From assembly GCF_017901175.1 (NCBI RefSeq), contig NZ_CP072793.1, positions 1,364,001 through 1,428,000 of the forward strand: a stretch of DNA of 64,000 nt. The letters run 5' to 3'. Positions 1 through 10,700 of this stretch are shown one piece after another (within the stretch, counting starts at the first letter, position 1; every line of letters begins with the position of its first letter). The DNA comes from Thiothrix unzii (GTDB lineage: Bacteria; Pseudomonadota; Gammaproteobacteria; Thiotrichales; Thiotrichaceae). Below the pieces are notes generated by a model. The model worked only from the letters and a program-made list of their open reading frames with translations. It was not told where the DNA came from and did not search any database. Both the position numbers and the translations under genes were made by a program.

Positions 1-849
1 CACGGTGTTGGACATGGATTGTGCTTCCAACGCGCTAAAGAATTGCGCATTTGTGGCAATCCAACTATCCACTTTCAAGCCCGTTTGCGCCTGAATGGTT
101 TGCGCCACGGTTTCGGCAGTAAATGGCTCGTCCAGATTCACTTCGACGCTGGTGACACCGCCCGCCAAATCGAGTAGGCTTTGCGCGGTGCGTAACGCGA
201 TATACACCGAGCGCGAATTCATCCCGCTATTGCCGTAATCAAAAATGCCGCGAATGCTCAAGGTTGCCGTGCCGCCGGACGCGGTTTGCAAATTGAGTTT
301 ATCGCCCGTCCACACGCCTAAATCTTTCGCCAAATCCAAGCCGACCAGCATGTCCGTGCCAGTAATATTGGCTGTGCCTGCGATGATTTTGCTATTGAGG
401 GCGATGAGTTGCAGGTAGGTTTCTGGTTCGATGCCGGTTAAGCCGACGGCTTTGTTAGCTTCGCCGCGCACGATAAAACCCGCACCCGCTACCACTGGCG
501 CGGCCACGCTAACCCCATCCATTTTGGCCACTTGCGCGAGGACGGTTTGCCATTGATCGACCGACTGCAAGCGTTGCGCTCGTGGTTGTACTAGCGTGGC
601 AAGCATCGCCCCATCTCCGGCCTGATGCAGTGGGCGAGATATTTCTTTGGGGGGCAGAATAATGATTTGCGCTTGAAAATCCAACGTGCGTTTGAATAAA
701 TTGGTTTGCAGCCCGCTGATCAGGGCGGAAATAAACACAATCACTGACACACCGAGTGCGACACCTGCCATGATCAGCAAGGTTTGCATCCGTGCTTGGT
801 GCATGAAGCGAATCGCTAAAATCCATTCAAAGGGGAAGGCTGAATTCAT
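1..849 (-). CDS. ABC transporter permease (MacB/DevC-like), 3' end outside window
   Basis: This is the inner-membrane permease of an ABC exporter, and 283 codons are visible before the window edge. The N terminus ([16 protein letters not shown]) runs into a transmembrane helix at about residues 20-42, followed by a large periplasmic domain of the MacB type. The C-terminal FtsX helices must lie beyond position 1. The ATG at 849 overlaps the stop of the upstream adaptor gene (ATGA), so the two are probably translationally coupled. A HlyD adaptor followed by a permease points to a DevBCA- or MacAB-like tripartite exporter. The ATPase is expected just outside the window. The substrate is unknown. 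Confidence 0.85.
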   Translation of the reverse strand, partial: MNSAFPFEWILAIRFMHQARMQTLLIMAGVALGVSVIVFISALISGLQTNLFKRTLDFQAQIIILPPKEISRPLHQAGDGAMLATLVQPRAQRLQSVDQWQTVLAQVAKMDGVSVAAPVVAGAGFIVRGEANKAVGLTGIEPETYLQLIALNSKIIAGTANITGTDMLVGLDLAKDLGVWTGDKLNLQTASGGTATLSIRGIFDYGNSGMNSRSVYIALRTAQSLLDLAGGVTSVEVNLDEPFTAETVAQTIQAQTGLKVDSWIATNAQFFSALEAQSMSNTV

Positions 850-2075
850 GGCGGCAATGTCACCCGCACGCGCTGGTCGGCTTTGATCAGGGCGAGGTTT
901 GCCAGAATCACCGCTTCACCGGCGGTCAGACCGCTTAACACCTCCACGTTTTCGTCGCCGCGCAAACCGAGGGTGACGGTTTGTTTCACCGTGCGATCAT
1001 CGCGCACTACCAGCACCCACGGCGCATCGCTGCTGGGTTCGTGTAATGCACCCGTGGGGATTACCAGCGCATCCGGCTTTTTGGCAGTTTCTATATCGAC
1101 CGAAATGGTCATGTCTTGGCGCAAATACGCTGGCGGCTCTTTGACGCGCAATTTCACCTCCACCGCGCCGCGTGTGGCATCCACGCCGGGGTTGATGTAG
1201 GCGACTTCGGCATTAAAACGCTGTTGAGGGAAAGCATCGGCGGAACTCAGCGCGACTTGTCCGACGGCGAGTTTGGCGAGGTTTTTTTCGTCGATTTGCA
1301 CTTCGATTTGGGTTTCGCCTTGCGCTGCCAACACCATGAGGGCTTTGCCAGCGGTGGCAATATCGCCCGGTTCAATGCTGCGGCTGATCAGTGTGCCGTC
1401 GGCAGGGGCGAGGATGGCGGTTTGCGCCAACTTGACCTGTGCGAGTTGCAAAGAGGCGCGGGCTTGGTTCAGGGCGGTGGTGACAAGGAGTGCGTCGCTG
1501 CCTTTGGGTTGGTTGCTCTGCACTTGTAATGTCGCCGCTTCCAGCTTGCTGTTGGCAACATCCAGATTACGTTGGGCGGTGTCCAGTTCGGTTTTGCTAA
1601 TGTATTTTTGGTTGTTGAGCGAACGGATGCGGGTGAGTTGCTGACCGGTTTGTTCGACATCGGCTTGGGCTTGGCGCAGTGCTTCTTGCGCGGTGGGCAA
1701 CCCGACTTCGCGTTGTTGGCGCAGTTTGGCTTCGGCGAGTGCTACAGCGGTGGTGGCTTGGGCGAGGCTGGCACGGTCGGTGCTGTCTGCAAGCTGGATT
1801 AACAAATCGTCGCGTTTGACTTGCTGGCCTTCCTTCACTGGAACTTTGTTAACCCGTCCGGTGATTTCCGCCGCGACGGAGACACGTTGAGGCCAAGTGA
1901 TGCGCCCGCTGGCAACCACGGTTTGGCGTAATTCGCCCTGAACGACGGCGTGGGCTTCAACGGGTGTGCCGAAAAGCAGATTGCGTGCGAAATAGCCGCT
2001 GATGAGTAGCGTAAGAACGATCGCAATGGCAGGGCGATAAAAGCGTTTTAATGTGTTAAGGAATGCAGCGGACAT
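846..2075 (-). CDS. HlyD-family periplasmic adaptor subunit
   Basis: This is the membrane-fusion subunit of the exporter encoded with the next gene. It links the inner-membrane ABC permease to the periplasm or an outer-membrane channel. An N-terminal membrane anchor (about residues 12-30) is followed by a split lipoyl-like domain ([19 protein letters not shown] and [18 protein letters not shown]), a long coiled-coil hairpin between the two halves, and a beta-barrel domain. The ATG at 2075 ([12 protein letters not shown]) is chosen because longer in-frame versions would run back into the transglutaminase gene. It overlaps that gene by 20 bases and the permease by 4. The length of 409 residues is normal for the family. 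No strong ribosome site is visible, so the gene may rely on coupling. Confidence 0.88.
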   Translation of the reverse strand: MSAAFLNTLKRFYRPAIAIVLTLLISGYFARNLLFGTPVEAHAVVQGELRQTVVASGRITWPQRVSVAAEITGRVNKVPVKEGQQVKRDDLLIQLADSTDRASLAQATTAVALAEAKLRQQREVGLPTAQEALRQAQADVEQTGQQLTRIRSLNNQKYISKTELDTAQRNLDVANSKLEAATLQVQSNQPKGSDALLVTTALNQARASLQLAQVKLAQTAILAPADGTLISRSIEPGDIATAGKALMVLAAQGETQIEVQIDEKNLAKLAVGQVALSSADAFPQQRFNAEVAYINPGVDATRGAVEVKLRVKEPPAYLRQDMTISVDIETAKKPDALVIPTGALHEPSSDAPWVLVVRDDRTVKQTVTLGLRGDENVEVLSGLTAGEAVILANLALIKADQRVRVTLPP

Positions 2076-2892
2076 TAGGTGATTTATCCATGACGGTATT
2101 TGCTTGTTCTTTGAGAAGCTGCACGCAAACGGTCTGAGCAGTGGGGTGTACCGCCGGGCCAAACTGGTTGTAAACCGCGACATCTGCCGCATCCCGCCCA
2201 TAGCCCAGCACCACATAACCGCCGTTGAGTTCGGCTTGCGTGGCATCAAACGTGTACCAGCGTCCGCCGACATAGGCTTCAAACCAAGCGTGCAAATCCA
2301 TCGGGTCGAGTTGGTAGAGATAGCCCACCACCATGCGTGCGGGAATGCTTAAGCTGCGGCACAAGGCAATGCCAAGGTGCGCAAAATCACGGCATACGCC
2401 CGATTGCTTGATATTTACTTCGATTGCCGATACCGGAACGTTGCTGCTGCCCGGTGCAAAACAAATATTGGCGCGTAACCAAGCCACAATCGCTGCGACT
2501 TGAGCGTAACCCGCTGGTTGCCCTGCGGTAATCTCGGTTGCCATTTGACCAAAGCGGTCGGATTCGCAGTAACGGCTGGGCAATAAGTAACTGAGTTCCA
2601 CGTCGGGCAGGTTTTGCACCTCAACAAATGGTGCTTCCGGTGCTTGGTCCACATGGTCTGCGGTTACAACTTCGGCGGAGGTGTACACGGTGAAAATTCC
2701 CCGTGGAGCCACCAGCCGCTGACAAAGGTTGCCATAGTTATCAGTGAATTCACACACGGTTACACTGGGCACGAGGCGATATTCCTCGCGGGTGATCCAC
2801 TGCTGCGCCCCACTGCGCGGGCGCAACATCAACACAAACGGCGTAGGCGCAGGAATCTCGAACGCTAAATCACAGCTCGTATATAAGCGCAT
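2056..2892 (-). CDS. Transglutaminase-like family protein
   Basis: This is a 278-residue protein with a bacterial transglutaminase-like N-terminal region (about residues 1-90) and a papain-fold transglutaminase core. The catalytic triad is visible as Cys167 ([11 protein letters not shown]), His201 ([10 protein letters not shown]) and Asp216 (RWYTFDAT). Members of this family are cysteine proteases or amide hydrolases of mostly unknown substrate. No signal peptide is seen, so it probably acts in the cytoplasm. It starts 9 bases after the small membrane peptide gene and overlaps the adaptor gene, so it belongs to the exporter operon. Processing of an exported peptide is possible but is only an inference. 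Confidence 0.85.
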   Translation of the reverse strand: MRLYTSCDLAFEIPAPTPFVLMLRPRSGAQQWITREEYRLVPSVTVCEFTDNYGNLCQRLVAPRGIFTVYTSAEVVTADHVDQAPEAPFVEVQNLPDVELSYLLPSRYCESDRFGQMATEITAGQPAGYAQVAAIVAWLRANICFAPGSSNVPVSAIEVNIKQSGVCRDFAHLGIALCRSLSIPARMVVGYLYQLDPMDLHAWFEAYVGGRWYTFDATQAELNGGYVVLGYGRDAADVAVYNQFGPAVHPTAQTVCVQLLKEQANTVMDKSPNVRCIP

Positions 2893-2901
2893 ACTGGTTA
2901 C

Positions 2902-3006
2902 TCAGGTACATCCACGCAGGAAATACAGTGCCAGCAAGATCGGAATCGGGATTCCCACCAGCCAAAGCAATATCCAGCCTATTTTGCCTTTTTCTTTGCT
3001 ACGCAT
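2902..3006 (-). CDS. Small single-pass membrane protein, 34 residues
   Basis: This short reading frame encodes MRSKEKGKIGWILLWLVG and continues through one hydrophobic helix (about residues 9-30) to a C-terminal RGCT. A strong ribosome site, AAGGAGAAG, lies 6 bases before the ATG. The basic N terminus and single helix predict an inner-membrane peptide with its N terminus in the cytoplasm. I recall similar short proteins as unannotated genes in proteobacteria, but there is no assigned function. The gene heads the transglutaminase-adaptor-permease operon, 9 bases before the transglutaminase start. Confidence 0.7.
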   Translation of the reverse strand: MRSKEKGKIGWILLWLVGIPIPILLALYFLRGCT

Positions 3007-3040
3007 AGCACACTTCTCCTTGCTTCAACCGTCATAGGGT

Positions 3041-3253
3041 TTAGCGCACGCTGTGACCGATAACGCCGCCAACTGCTGCACCACCGATGGTTCCGGCGGT
3101 TGATCCACCACTCACGACGCTCCCGGCAACAGCACCAACACCCGCGCCAACGGCAGTATTTTTCTCACGGGTTGTCATCCCGGAACACGCTGTCAAACTC
3201 AATAAAACAGCAAGCGTCACTACACTGGTAGTTAATTTATATAACGTTTTCAT
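3041..3253 (-). CDS. osmB: OsmB-like glycine-zipper lipoprotein
   Basis: This is a 70-residue outer-membrane lipoprotein. A signal peptide ends in the lipobox LTAC (Cys23). It is followed by a short polar stretch (SGMTTREKNTAVGAG) and a glycine-zipper segment (GTIGGAAVGGVIGHSV). The order and wording closely match E. coli OsmB, an osmotically induced lipoprotein. A GAGGT ribosome site precedes the start. It sits beside other small stress-type proteins (lipoprotein, CsbD, coiled coil) and the osmoregulated glucan synthase, which fits an osmotic or envelope stress role. The symbol is given by resemblance only. Confidence 0.8.
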   Translation of the reverse strand: MKTLYKLTTSVVTLAVLLSLTACSGMTTREKNTAVGAGVGAVAGSVVSGGSTAGTIGGAAVGGVIGHSVR

Positions 3254-3317
3254 TTCAAATACCTCATGCCCATTAATAGGGTGAACGATAAAACATATTA
3301 TTCATTTCGCACTGATA

Positions 3318-3590
3318 TTATTTCAGGCGATAGGTAACACCCATGAATAATGATTTGTCGACTTTATCATTGCCATTATTGGCAATATCATCATCGACTT
3401 TAGATAAAGCTAATACAGTATCAAATGCCAATTTATTACTAATAAATCCGACATTCGGTTTCTCTGGCAATAATATTAGCGACTTGGTTGTATTCCGCTT
3501 TGGTTAAAGTGCCGGTTAAACGCTTTTTATTCGGTTAACGCTTCTACCAAATGGATTGCTTGTGCCATATCACGGAAAATTCCGTAGGGT
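3318..3590 (-). pseudogene. Possible decayed gene remnant (outer-membrane-protein-like C terminus)
   Basis: This 338-base gap between the OsmB-like gene and the next lipoprotein holds protein-like wording split over three minus-strand frames. One piece at about 3527-3590 reads RDMAQAIHLVEALTE then stops. The next, shifted by one, reads KKRLTGTLTKAEYNQVANII. The third reads NVGFISNKLAFDTVLALSK and ends DKSLFMGVTYRLK at 3318, like the last strand of a beta-barrel protein. None has a start or ribosome site. The simplest reading is a frameshifted remnant. It could also be chance, because the stretch is short and AT-rich. Confidence 0.35.
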
Positions 3591-3591
3591 C

Positions 3592-3912
3592 TTATTTTTT
3601 CAAGGCTTCTTCTTTCAATGCTTGTTCTCTTTTCAGCGCGTCCGCAGCTTCCTGCTTTTCTTTCGCTGCTTTGGCTGCAACACTTTCTGCTGCGTTTTCG
3701 ACAGCATTAGCCGTTGCCGCTTTGGCTTTTTCAGCTTGCTCTTTCATGGCATCAGCCGCTTCACTGGCTTTTTCTTGGGTTGCTTCTACTGCATCTTTGG
3801 CTTTTTCATTAGCGTTATGCGCAGCATCCATTGCTTTCTTTTCTGTGCTGCTGTCACAGCCAAATAAAGTGGCTGCGATTAACAGGGAAAATAAAATAGG
3901 GGTAATTTTCAT
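3592..3912 (-). CDS. Alanine/lysine/glutamate-rich helical lipoprotein
   Basis: This is a 106-residue predicted lipoprotein. The signal peptide ends in lipobox LFGC (Cys19), and the mature part is almost entirely A, K and E, with phrases such as NEKAKDAVEATQEKASEAAD. That composition predicts one long amphipathic helix or coiled coil, similar to LEA-type or Lpp-like stress proteins. A CGGAG ribosome site precedes the ATG. The gene lies 17 bases after the CsbD gene and is probably cotranscribed with it. Its function is unknown; tethering or desiccation/osmotic protection is an inference from composition and context. Confidence 0.75.
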   Translation of the reverse strand: MKITPILFSLLIAATLFGCDSSTEKKAMDAAHNANEKAKDAVEATQEKASEAADAMKEQAEKAKAATANAVENAAESVAAKAAKEKQEAADALKREQALKEEALKK

Positions 3913-3929
3913 AAAAACTCCGGTATGTG

Positions 3930-4154
3930 TTAAAGGTTGGTTTCTAGCTTCATGCCTTCGGCATCTATTTTTAAACCAGTAACGGCAGCTTCAGCTTCTT
4001 CAAGGCTTAGGTCATAATGTTCTTGCAATTTACCTACAAGAACTTCAATTTTGCCGCCGATTTCTAGTAAATCATCGTCAGTCAACTTGCCAAATTGCTC
4101 ACGCATTTTGCCTTTGACTTGATGCCAGTTAGCGGATAGGTAGTTTGTGTCCAT
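3930..4154 (-). CDS. CsbD family stress protein
   Basis: This is a 74-residue cytoplasmic protein matching the CsbD family. It contains the family wording NWHQVKGKMREQFGKLTDDDL, followed by a second helical segment ending GLKIDAEGMKLETNL. CsbD proteins are small general-stress proteins under alternative sigma factors in several bacteria, and their molecular role is unknown. The gene lies upstream of the helical lipoprotein and downstream of the coiled-coil protein, all on the minus strand. Confidence 0.82.
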   Translation of the reverse strand: MDTNYLSANWHQVKGKMREQFGKLTDDDLLEIGGKIEVLVGKLQEHYDLSLEEAEAAVTGLKIDAEGMKLETNL

Positions 4155-4205
4155 GAGGTTTATTCTCTAAAGCGCGTATTGACTTTATTGAAGGGAATTT
4201 AAAAG

Positions 4206-4246
4206 AAGGCAGCTCACTAATGCGAAGGTAGCTAATGAACTGCCTT
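4206..4246 (-). terminator. Inverted repeat between coiled-coil and CsbD genes
   Basis: AAGGCAG-CTCA and TGAA-CTGCCTT form arms of 11 bases with one mismatch around a 19-base loop. The repeat lies between the stop of the coiled-coil gene and the start of the CsbD gene. On the minus strand the stem is followed by CTTTTAAATT, a weak T-rich tract. It may be a partial terminator or an RNA processing structure. Confidence 0.4.
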
Positions 4247-4297
4247 AAGATGCTAGTGTGTTAGCAAAACTGATTGAACAGAGAGAGTGGAGAAAAA

Positions 4298-4588
4298 TCA
4301 GGCTTTGAATTTGGCAGTAGCATCTTTAACGGAATCACTCAATGAATGCCATGCATTTTCCACACCATCCTTCAAGTTTTCCCATGCGCCATCACTGGCT
4401 TCGCCAAATTCTTTTAATTTCGCTTTAGTCGCATCGAACTTTTCTCCCATGTCATGGACGTGTTCGTTATAGCTAATGCGAGTATCGGCTGAAGCTACTT
4501 TAGCACGAGCTTGAAACTCGGCTAATTTAGCTTGCGCCAAAGCTAATTCGGCTTCAATTTTTTGTTTGTAATCTTCTTTGGTATTCAT
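4298..4588 (-). CDS. Coiled-coil stress protein (sll1863-like)
   Basis: This 96-residue cytoplasmic protein is almost wholly helical. Residues 5-35 (KQKIEAELALAQAKLAEFQA) and 50-96 (KFDATKAKLKEFGEA, AWHSLSDSVKDATAKF) show heptad-like spacing. It resembles the sll1863-type stress proteins seen in cyanobacteria and proteobacteria. A GGAGAT ribosome site lies 5-6 bases before the ATG. A promoter-like block about 60 bases upstream (4645-4680) is nearly identical to one upstream of the 48-residue membrane protein at 13.5 kb, which suggests shared control. Confidence 0.72.
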   Translation of the reverse strand: MNTKEDYKQKIEAELALAQAKLAEFQARAKVASADTRISYNEHVHDMGEKFDATKAKLKEFGEASDGAWENLKDGVENAWHSLSDSVKDATAKFKA

Positions 4589-4644
4589 AATATATCTCCT
4601 TTATTTGTGGTGAAGGGAATTTCTTCTAAAAATTCTATATCTCC

Positions 4645-4680
4645 ATTAGGCTCTTTATTTTCTAATATAGCAAGGTGAAT
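4645..4680 (-). promoter_or_regulatory. Promoter-like block, copy 1 of a 36-base repeat
   Basis: Read on the minus strand this holds TTGCTA, a 17-base spacer and CCTAAT, which is good -35/-10 geometry. The -10 end lies about 57 bases before the coiled-coil protein ATG. The whole 36-base block matches 13775-13810 at 32 positions, including the spacer. Conservation of the spacer suggests either a recent duplication or a regulator site within it. Confidence 0.55.
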
Positions 4681-4722
4681 CGTAAAAATAAAATCCTGCT
4701 TTATTATTTAAATCTATTATTC

Positions 4723-7700
4723 TTAATAATTTGAGGTTATTTTAAGCTCAACATAATGCTCAATACAGTCATTCTTCAAAGGAATAATACAGTTAGATTG
4801 ATTAATGCCGTCTAATGTCACGGAATTGTCACATTCCTGCGCGTTTAATTGCGTAATCACAATATGGTAAAGCGTTTCCCGATAACGATACAGCATTTTG
4901 AAGTTTACCCACTCTGGCGGTAAACACGGTTCAAAGCGCAAACTATCACCTTCGCGCCGCAATCCCAGCAACGATTCGGTAATGAGCCGGTACATCCAGC
5001 TTGCCGAGCCGGTATACCAGGTCCAGCCGCCGCGTCCGGTATGCGGAGCCACGGCGTAGACGTCGGCGGCAATCACATACGGTTCGACCTTGTACGTTGC
5101 CACGGCTTGCGGTGAGTTGGCGTGGTTGATCGGGTTAATCATCCCCAGCAATTCCCACGCCCGTTCGCTGTCGCCCAAACGGGCAAACGCCATCGCTGCC
5201 CAAATTGCTGCATGGGTGTATTGCCCACCGTTTTCGCGCACCCCCGGCACATAGCCACGGATATAACCGGGGTTCAAGGCGGAGGTATTGAACGGCGGAT
5301 CTAACAATTGCACCAGCGCGTGATCGCGGCGCACCAGATGCTGATTCAGCGATTGCATCGCCTGTGCGGTGCGTTCGGGCGCACCCACGCCAGAGAGTAC
5401 CGACCAGCTTTGCGCAATCGAATCAATCTGGCATTCAGGGTTGCTGCTCGAACCCAGCGGCGTGCCGTCATCGAAGTAAGCGCGGCGATACCACGCGCCA
5501 TCCCAGCCGTGGCGTTCGAGATTCTGGTGCAATTGGTAACGTTCCTGCTGGCAACGTTCGGCGAAGGGGATGTCATTGCGTTGCTTTGCCAATTCGGCAA
5601 ATTGCCCCAACACTTCGCAGAGGAAAAAGCCCAGCCAGATGCTTTCGCCCTTGCCTTCGATGCCGACCAGATTCATGCCGTCATTCCAGTCGCCTGAACC
5701 CATCAGCGGCAAACCGTGTTCGCCAAAGCGCAAGCCGTGCAAAATGGCGCGGACGCAATGCTGGTACAGGCTGGCAGCTTCAGTGGAATGCCCCGGCAAG
5801 TCGTAGTACGAATCTTCCCCGGCATTCACCGCCCGCCCGCTCAGGAAACCGCGTTGCTCATCCAGCACCGAATAGTCGCCCGTGGTCAGGATGTAACGGC
5901 ATGTCACCAGCGGCAACCACAAATAATCATCGGAACATTGCGTGCGCACCCCCCGGTCGGATGGTGGATGCCACCAGTGTTGCACATCGCCTTCTGCAAA
6001 CTGATGCCCCGCACACAGCAGCAAATGTTCGCGGACTTTGTGCGGTTCGGCATGAACCAACGCCATCACATCCTGCAATTGGTCGCGGAAACCGAACGCG
6101 CCGCCGGACTGGTAATAACCGCTGCGTCCCCACAAGCGGCAACCCAGGGTTTGGTACAACAGCCAGCCATTGGCGAGCATGTTCACCGCAGGATCAGGCG
6201 TTTCCACCTGCACCGTGCTCAAGGTTTGCACCCAATAATTTTGTACCTGTTTGAGTGCGTCGAGTGTTGCCGCTATGCCACGGAAACGCTGCACCAAGGT
6301 TTGCGCATCGTGCATATCGCGCCCCGTACCCAGCTTGAAAACGATTTCGCGCTCGCGTCCCGCCGCCAATTCAAACGACACCTGGATAGCCGCACAAGGG
6401 TCAAGTGCTGCGCCGACCTTGCCGGACAGGTATGCGCGTTGCAGTGCCGCCGGATCACGCAACGAACCATTGCGGCCAATGAATTCGGCACGGTCGCCCG
6501 TGACAGTGCGGTTGTTATCATCCACCGCGAAGAACGCTACCCGTTCCGCAAACTCCATGCTGTAAGGGTTGCGGGCGAATAGTGCGCCTTGTGGGGCAGT
6601 GTATTCGGTAATCACATGTGGGGCGGATTTCGGGGTTAAATCGCCCAGCACCCATTCCACGTAACCTGTGGCGGAAAGCTGGCGGGTGCGCCCAGACGCA
6701 TTGCGCACTTTCAGCACCGAGAATTTGACCGACGCATCCAGTGCCACAAATACCGTGAGTTCCGAGTAAATGCCGTTTTCATTGTGTTCAAACACGCTGT
6801 AGCCGAAACCGTGGCGGCTGATGTACGCACCCGTTCCCGGACACGGCAATGGTGTAGGCGACCAGAACTCGCCGCTGTCTTCGTCGCGCAAATACAGGGC
6901 TTCGCCGCTTAAATCGCTGACCGGATCGTTATGCCACGGGGTCAGGCGGTATTCGTGGGCATTTTCGCCCCAGGTATAGGCTTGCCCACTTTCGGATATG
7001 ACCGTACCAAAATGAGGATTGACCAGCACATTAACCCACGGCGCAGGCGTGGTCTGGTCGGTGGTCGGGGTAATCACGTATTCGCGCCCGTCAGCCGTAA
7101 ACCCGCCCAAGCCGTTGAACAGGATCAGGTCGTCACGCGGCAATAAACTGCCCACGGTTGCTGGGGCAGGGAAGGGATAGCGGCTGGGTTTGAAAGGCGG
7201 GACACGTACATCCAGCAAGCCGCGCCGATTCACTTGATCGGTCAGCGAACCTTTGCTGTCGGTGATAATGACGCGGGCTACGGACTGGATCAGGATGCGG
7301 TCTTCGCTGGAAATCTGGTCGGCATGGCGTACAAAAATACCACCGGGGCGGTCGATGACGTGCGCTTCCACGCCCCACGCAATCAGCCCCATGATTTGTT
7401 CTTGCAGCAATTGGCGGTAGCCTTCGCGGTCTTCGTTCCAGATCACCAGATCGACCGTCAAGCCTTTCAAACGCCAGTAGGCATGGGCTTTGACCATTTG
7501 GCGCACCAGTTCGATATTGTCCACATCCTTGATTTGTAACAGCACAATCGGTAAATCGCCGGAAATGGCGTGCGCCCACAAGCCGGATTGCCCGCGATGA
7601 TTGCTGATCAGGGTGCTGGCATCCGCCCGCAGCAAAGCGTGGGAATAGATCACCGAATTGGCAAGTCGCCCGTAGAGTTGCGCTTCGGCTTCGCTGGCAT

Positions 7701-10700
7701 TGAGCTGGCGTAACACCACCTGGCTGTGCGTCCAGGCCAGATCGAATACGCGGTCAGCGAGGCGGCGGTCACGGTATTTTTCCACCAATTGCAGGCTGGC
7801 TTCACGGGTATCGGCAATGCCGATGACCATATCGAGCGTCACCGAGGCTTCGGGTTCGAGGGTAATGCGGTGGCGGATGGCAACGATGGGGTCAAGCACT
7901 GCGCCGACGCTGTTGGACAGGTGATCGGCGGCAGTCATGGCGTGCGGCGCAACCAGCGTATTGCCGCGCCCAATGAATTGCGCCCGGTCGGTTTCATACG
8001 AAATGCCGCTGGAATCGCCTTCATGCACCGCCATCAAATGGAACAACCACGGGCTGTGTTCATCGAGTGCGCGGGGGCGACGGGTACACAGGATAGCTTG
8101 CAATGGTTCAACGATTTCGGTTTGCACAAACAGCTTGCTGAACGCCGGGTGCAGGGTATCGGAGGCAGGCGATGCCAATACCACTTCGGTGTAGCTGGTG
8201 ACTTCGATGGTGCGGCGTAGCGGTGAGTCGTTGGTGATGCGCACGCGACGCAAGCCAATATCATCTTCTGGCGACACCACGATGTCGATGTGCGTATCGA
8301 AATCGTGGTCACGGCGGCGGAATTCAGCACGCCCTTCCGAGAAAATGGCTTCGTAATGGTCTGCCGGAGCAAGTGTTGGTTGATGCGCGGTTGACCAGAA
8401 TTCGCCACTCGCCACGTCGCGGATGTAACAGAACGTACCCCAATGGTCGCGGGTACTGTCTTCGCGCCAGCGTGTGACTGCCAAATCCTTGTAACGGCTG
8501 TAACCCCCCCCGGCATTCGTTACCATGACGTGGTAACGCCCGTTGGATAACAATTGCACTTCGGGAATCAGCGTATTCGGATTTTTGAGGACGCGGATCG
8601 GGATTTGCGGTTCGCTGGAAGCCAGCAATACTTCTGCCACTTCCGCCGCTTGCGTGTAGAACGCGGTGGCTTTAGGAATGCGTTCTTGCAGCAATAACAG
8701 CGTCGCCTGAAATTGTGGGTTGGCAGCAAAACGCCGTTGCATCGGGCGATCCAGCAGCAAATACGCCAGTGACAGCAAACTCATGCCCTGATGGTGTGCC
8801 ATGAATGACTGGATGACGACCCGCGCTTCCCCGCGCCGTTGCCGTGACGGGGTGTAATCGACCGCCTCGTAAAAGCCAAACTTGCCCACCACACCATCAG
8901 CGGCGAGGCGTTGCAGGTTTTGGCAGGCGGCTTCGGGGTCAACCATCAGTGCCAACGCTGAAGCATACGGGGCAATCACCAAATCTTCCGCCAGCCCGCG
9001 TTTCAGCCCCAAACCCGGCACGCCAAACGCACGGTATTGATAATTGAGATGCACATCGACGGTGTTATAGCCCGATTCCGAGGTACCCCACGGCACATTG
9101 CGCTGTTTGCCATAAGCAATCTGGCGTTGCACCACCGCATGGTAGGTCTGGTCTATCAGGGTACTGGTATACGTTGGCATCACCAAAAGCGGCATCAGGT
9201 ATTCAAACATCGAGCCGCTCCACGACAGCAGCGTTGGCTCGCCATCGGTGGTAATCAGCAGCCTGCCTAAGGCAAACCAGCTTTCTTGCGGCACTTGTTC
9301 CTGCGCAATCGTCACGAAACTGCACAGCCGCGCTTCGGAAGCCAGCAAATCGTAGTAACTGGCATCGAGGTGACGTTCGGTCACGTTGTAGCCGATAGCA
9401 AACAAGCGGCGCGGCTTGTCGTAGAGGAAATCGTATTGCATACACGCGAGTTCGCTCGCTTGCAACGCCAGTTGTTCGAGCGCTGTGATCCGTTCTTGCG
9501 CCCGCTTACTGCTTGCCGGAATCAACAACAATTCCCGCAAGGTCGGGATTCCCTCAAGTTCATCACCCACACCATCCGGCACCAGCAAGCGCAACTCATC
9601 CAGATGCGCCCGACACTGCCCCGCGAAGGTTCTCCCCCAATCTTCTGTAGGAGCTTGCCTTGCAAGCGATTCCCCGCCATCAGCCAGTGCCGCCAGATGT
9701 TCAAGGCAATGTTTTGCTGCTGCAAGCGTCACAGGACGATCGTTAATCACAGCATCCAGCGCCGTTTGCAACGGAATCAATTGATGCGGTGTCATCCCCG
9801 GTGTGTTTTCCAGCAATACTCCAAAGGTATCCACCAAGCCTTCCAGCCAACGTGCCGTCAAAATCGGCTGATCCGGCAATGCCAGCAGCCCCGGCTGCAA
9901 GGTCAGTAAATGCCCACCCAGATTGCCGCTATCCACCGTAGACACATACATCGGCAACAAGGGTTGCAACGATTGCGTGTCATACCAGTTATAAAAATGC
10001 CCGTGGTAACGTTCCAGCCGTTCCATCGTGCGCAAGGTATTCGCAGTACGCTCAATCAGCCCGCCCAGCGGCAAGTAACCAAAATCGTAAGCTGACAAAT
10101 TCGCCAGTAATGCCATGCCCATATTGGTCGGCGAAGTACGATGCGCCACGCCGACATCACGGTAGACCTGATAATTATCGGGTGGTAGCCAGTTATCTTG
10201 CACCCCTACCAAATTCTCGAAATATGCCCATGTCCTGCGGGCAGTCTTGCGCAAAAACATGGTCTGGTCTGGTGTTAGCTTGCTGGTACGCCGCGCCAGT
10301 GGCTCACTCATCCACCAAATAATGGCAGGCGCTAACCACCAGAGCAGCAGGATAGGGGCTGCGATCAGCAAGGCTTCAGGGCGCACCAGCATCAGATACA
10401 ACCCTGTGACCACGGCAATGACCGGCGCAATCCACATCGCCCGGTAAGCGGCAGCAAGGGTGGTGCTGTCGCGGTTGGCTTCGCTCGACGGATTCCATTC
10501 CAGCAGCCGTTGCTTGGATACCGCCATCCGCCAGACCGTGCGGATAATTGCATCCAGACTGAAATAGGCTTCGTAAGGCAAGCAAATCAGGGTCAATGCC
10601 GCTTGAGCAAAATGCCCTTCCGCCGCCCGCATTTCCGCCGCCAGATGTTGGCGCAGCAGCAAATCGGCAGGCTTGCGCACCAGACTCAACAAGGACGCAC

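Noticed and set aside
2076..2282. N-terminal extension of the HlyD adaptor
   Set aside because: It overlaps the transglutaminase coding region and has no family resemblance; the ATG at 2075 gives a standard adaptor start.
4645..4680. Sigma54 promoter reading of the repeated block
   Set aside because: TTGCT is present but the required TGGCAC element at fixed spacing is not; the TTGCTA-N17-YTAAT geometry fits sigma70/38 better.
7726..8220. Long plus-strand open frame opposite ndvB, and many like it from 5.1 to 12.9 kb
   Set aside because: ndvB has strong family motifs along its length; the opposite frames are composition shadows without motifs or ribosome sites.
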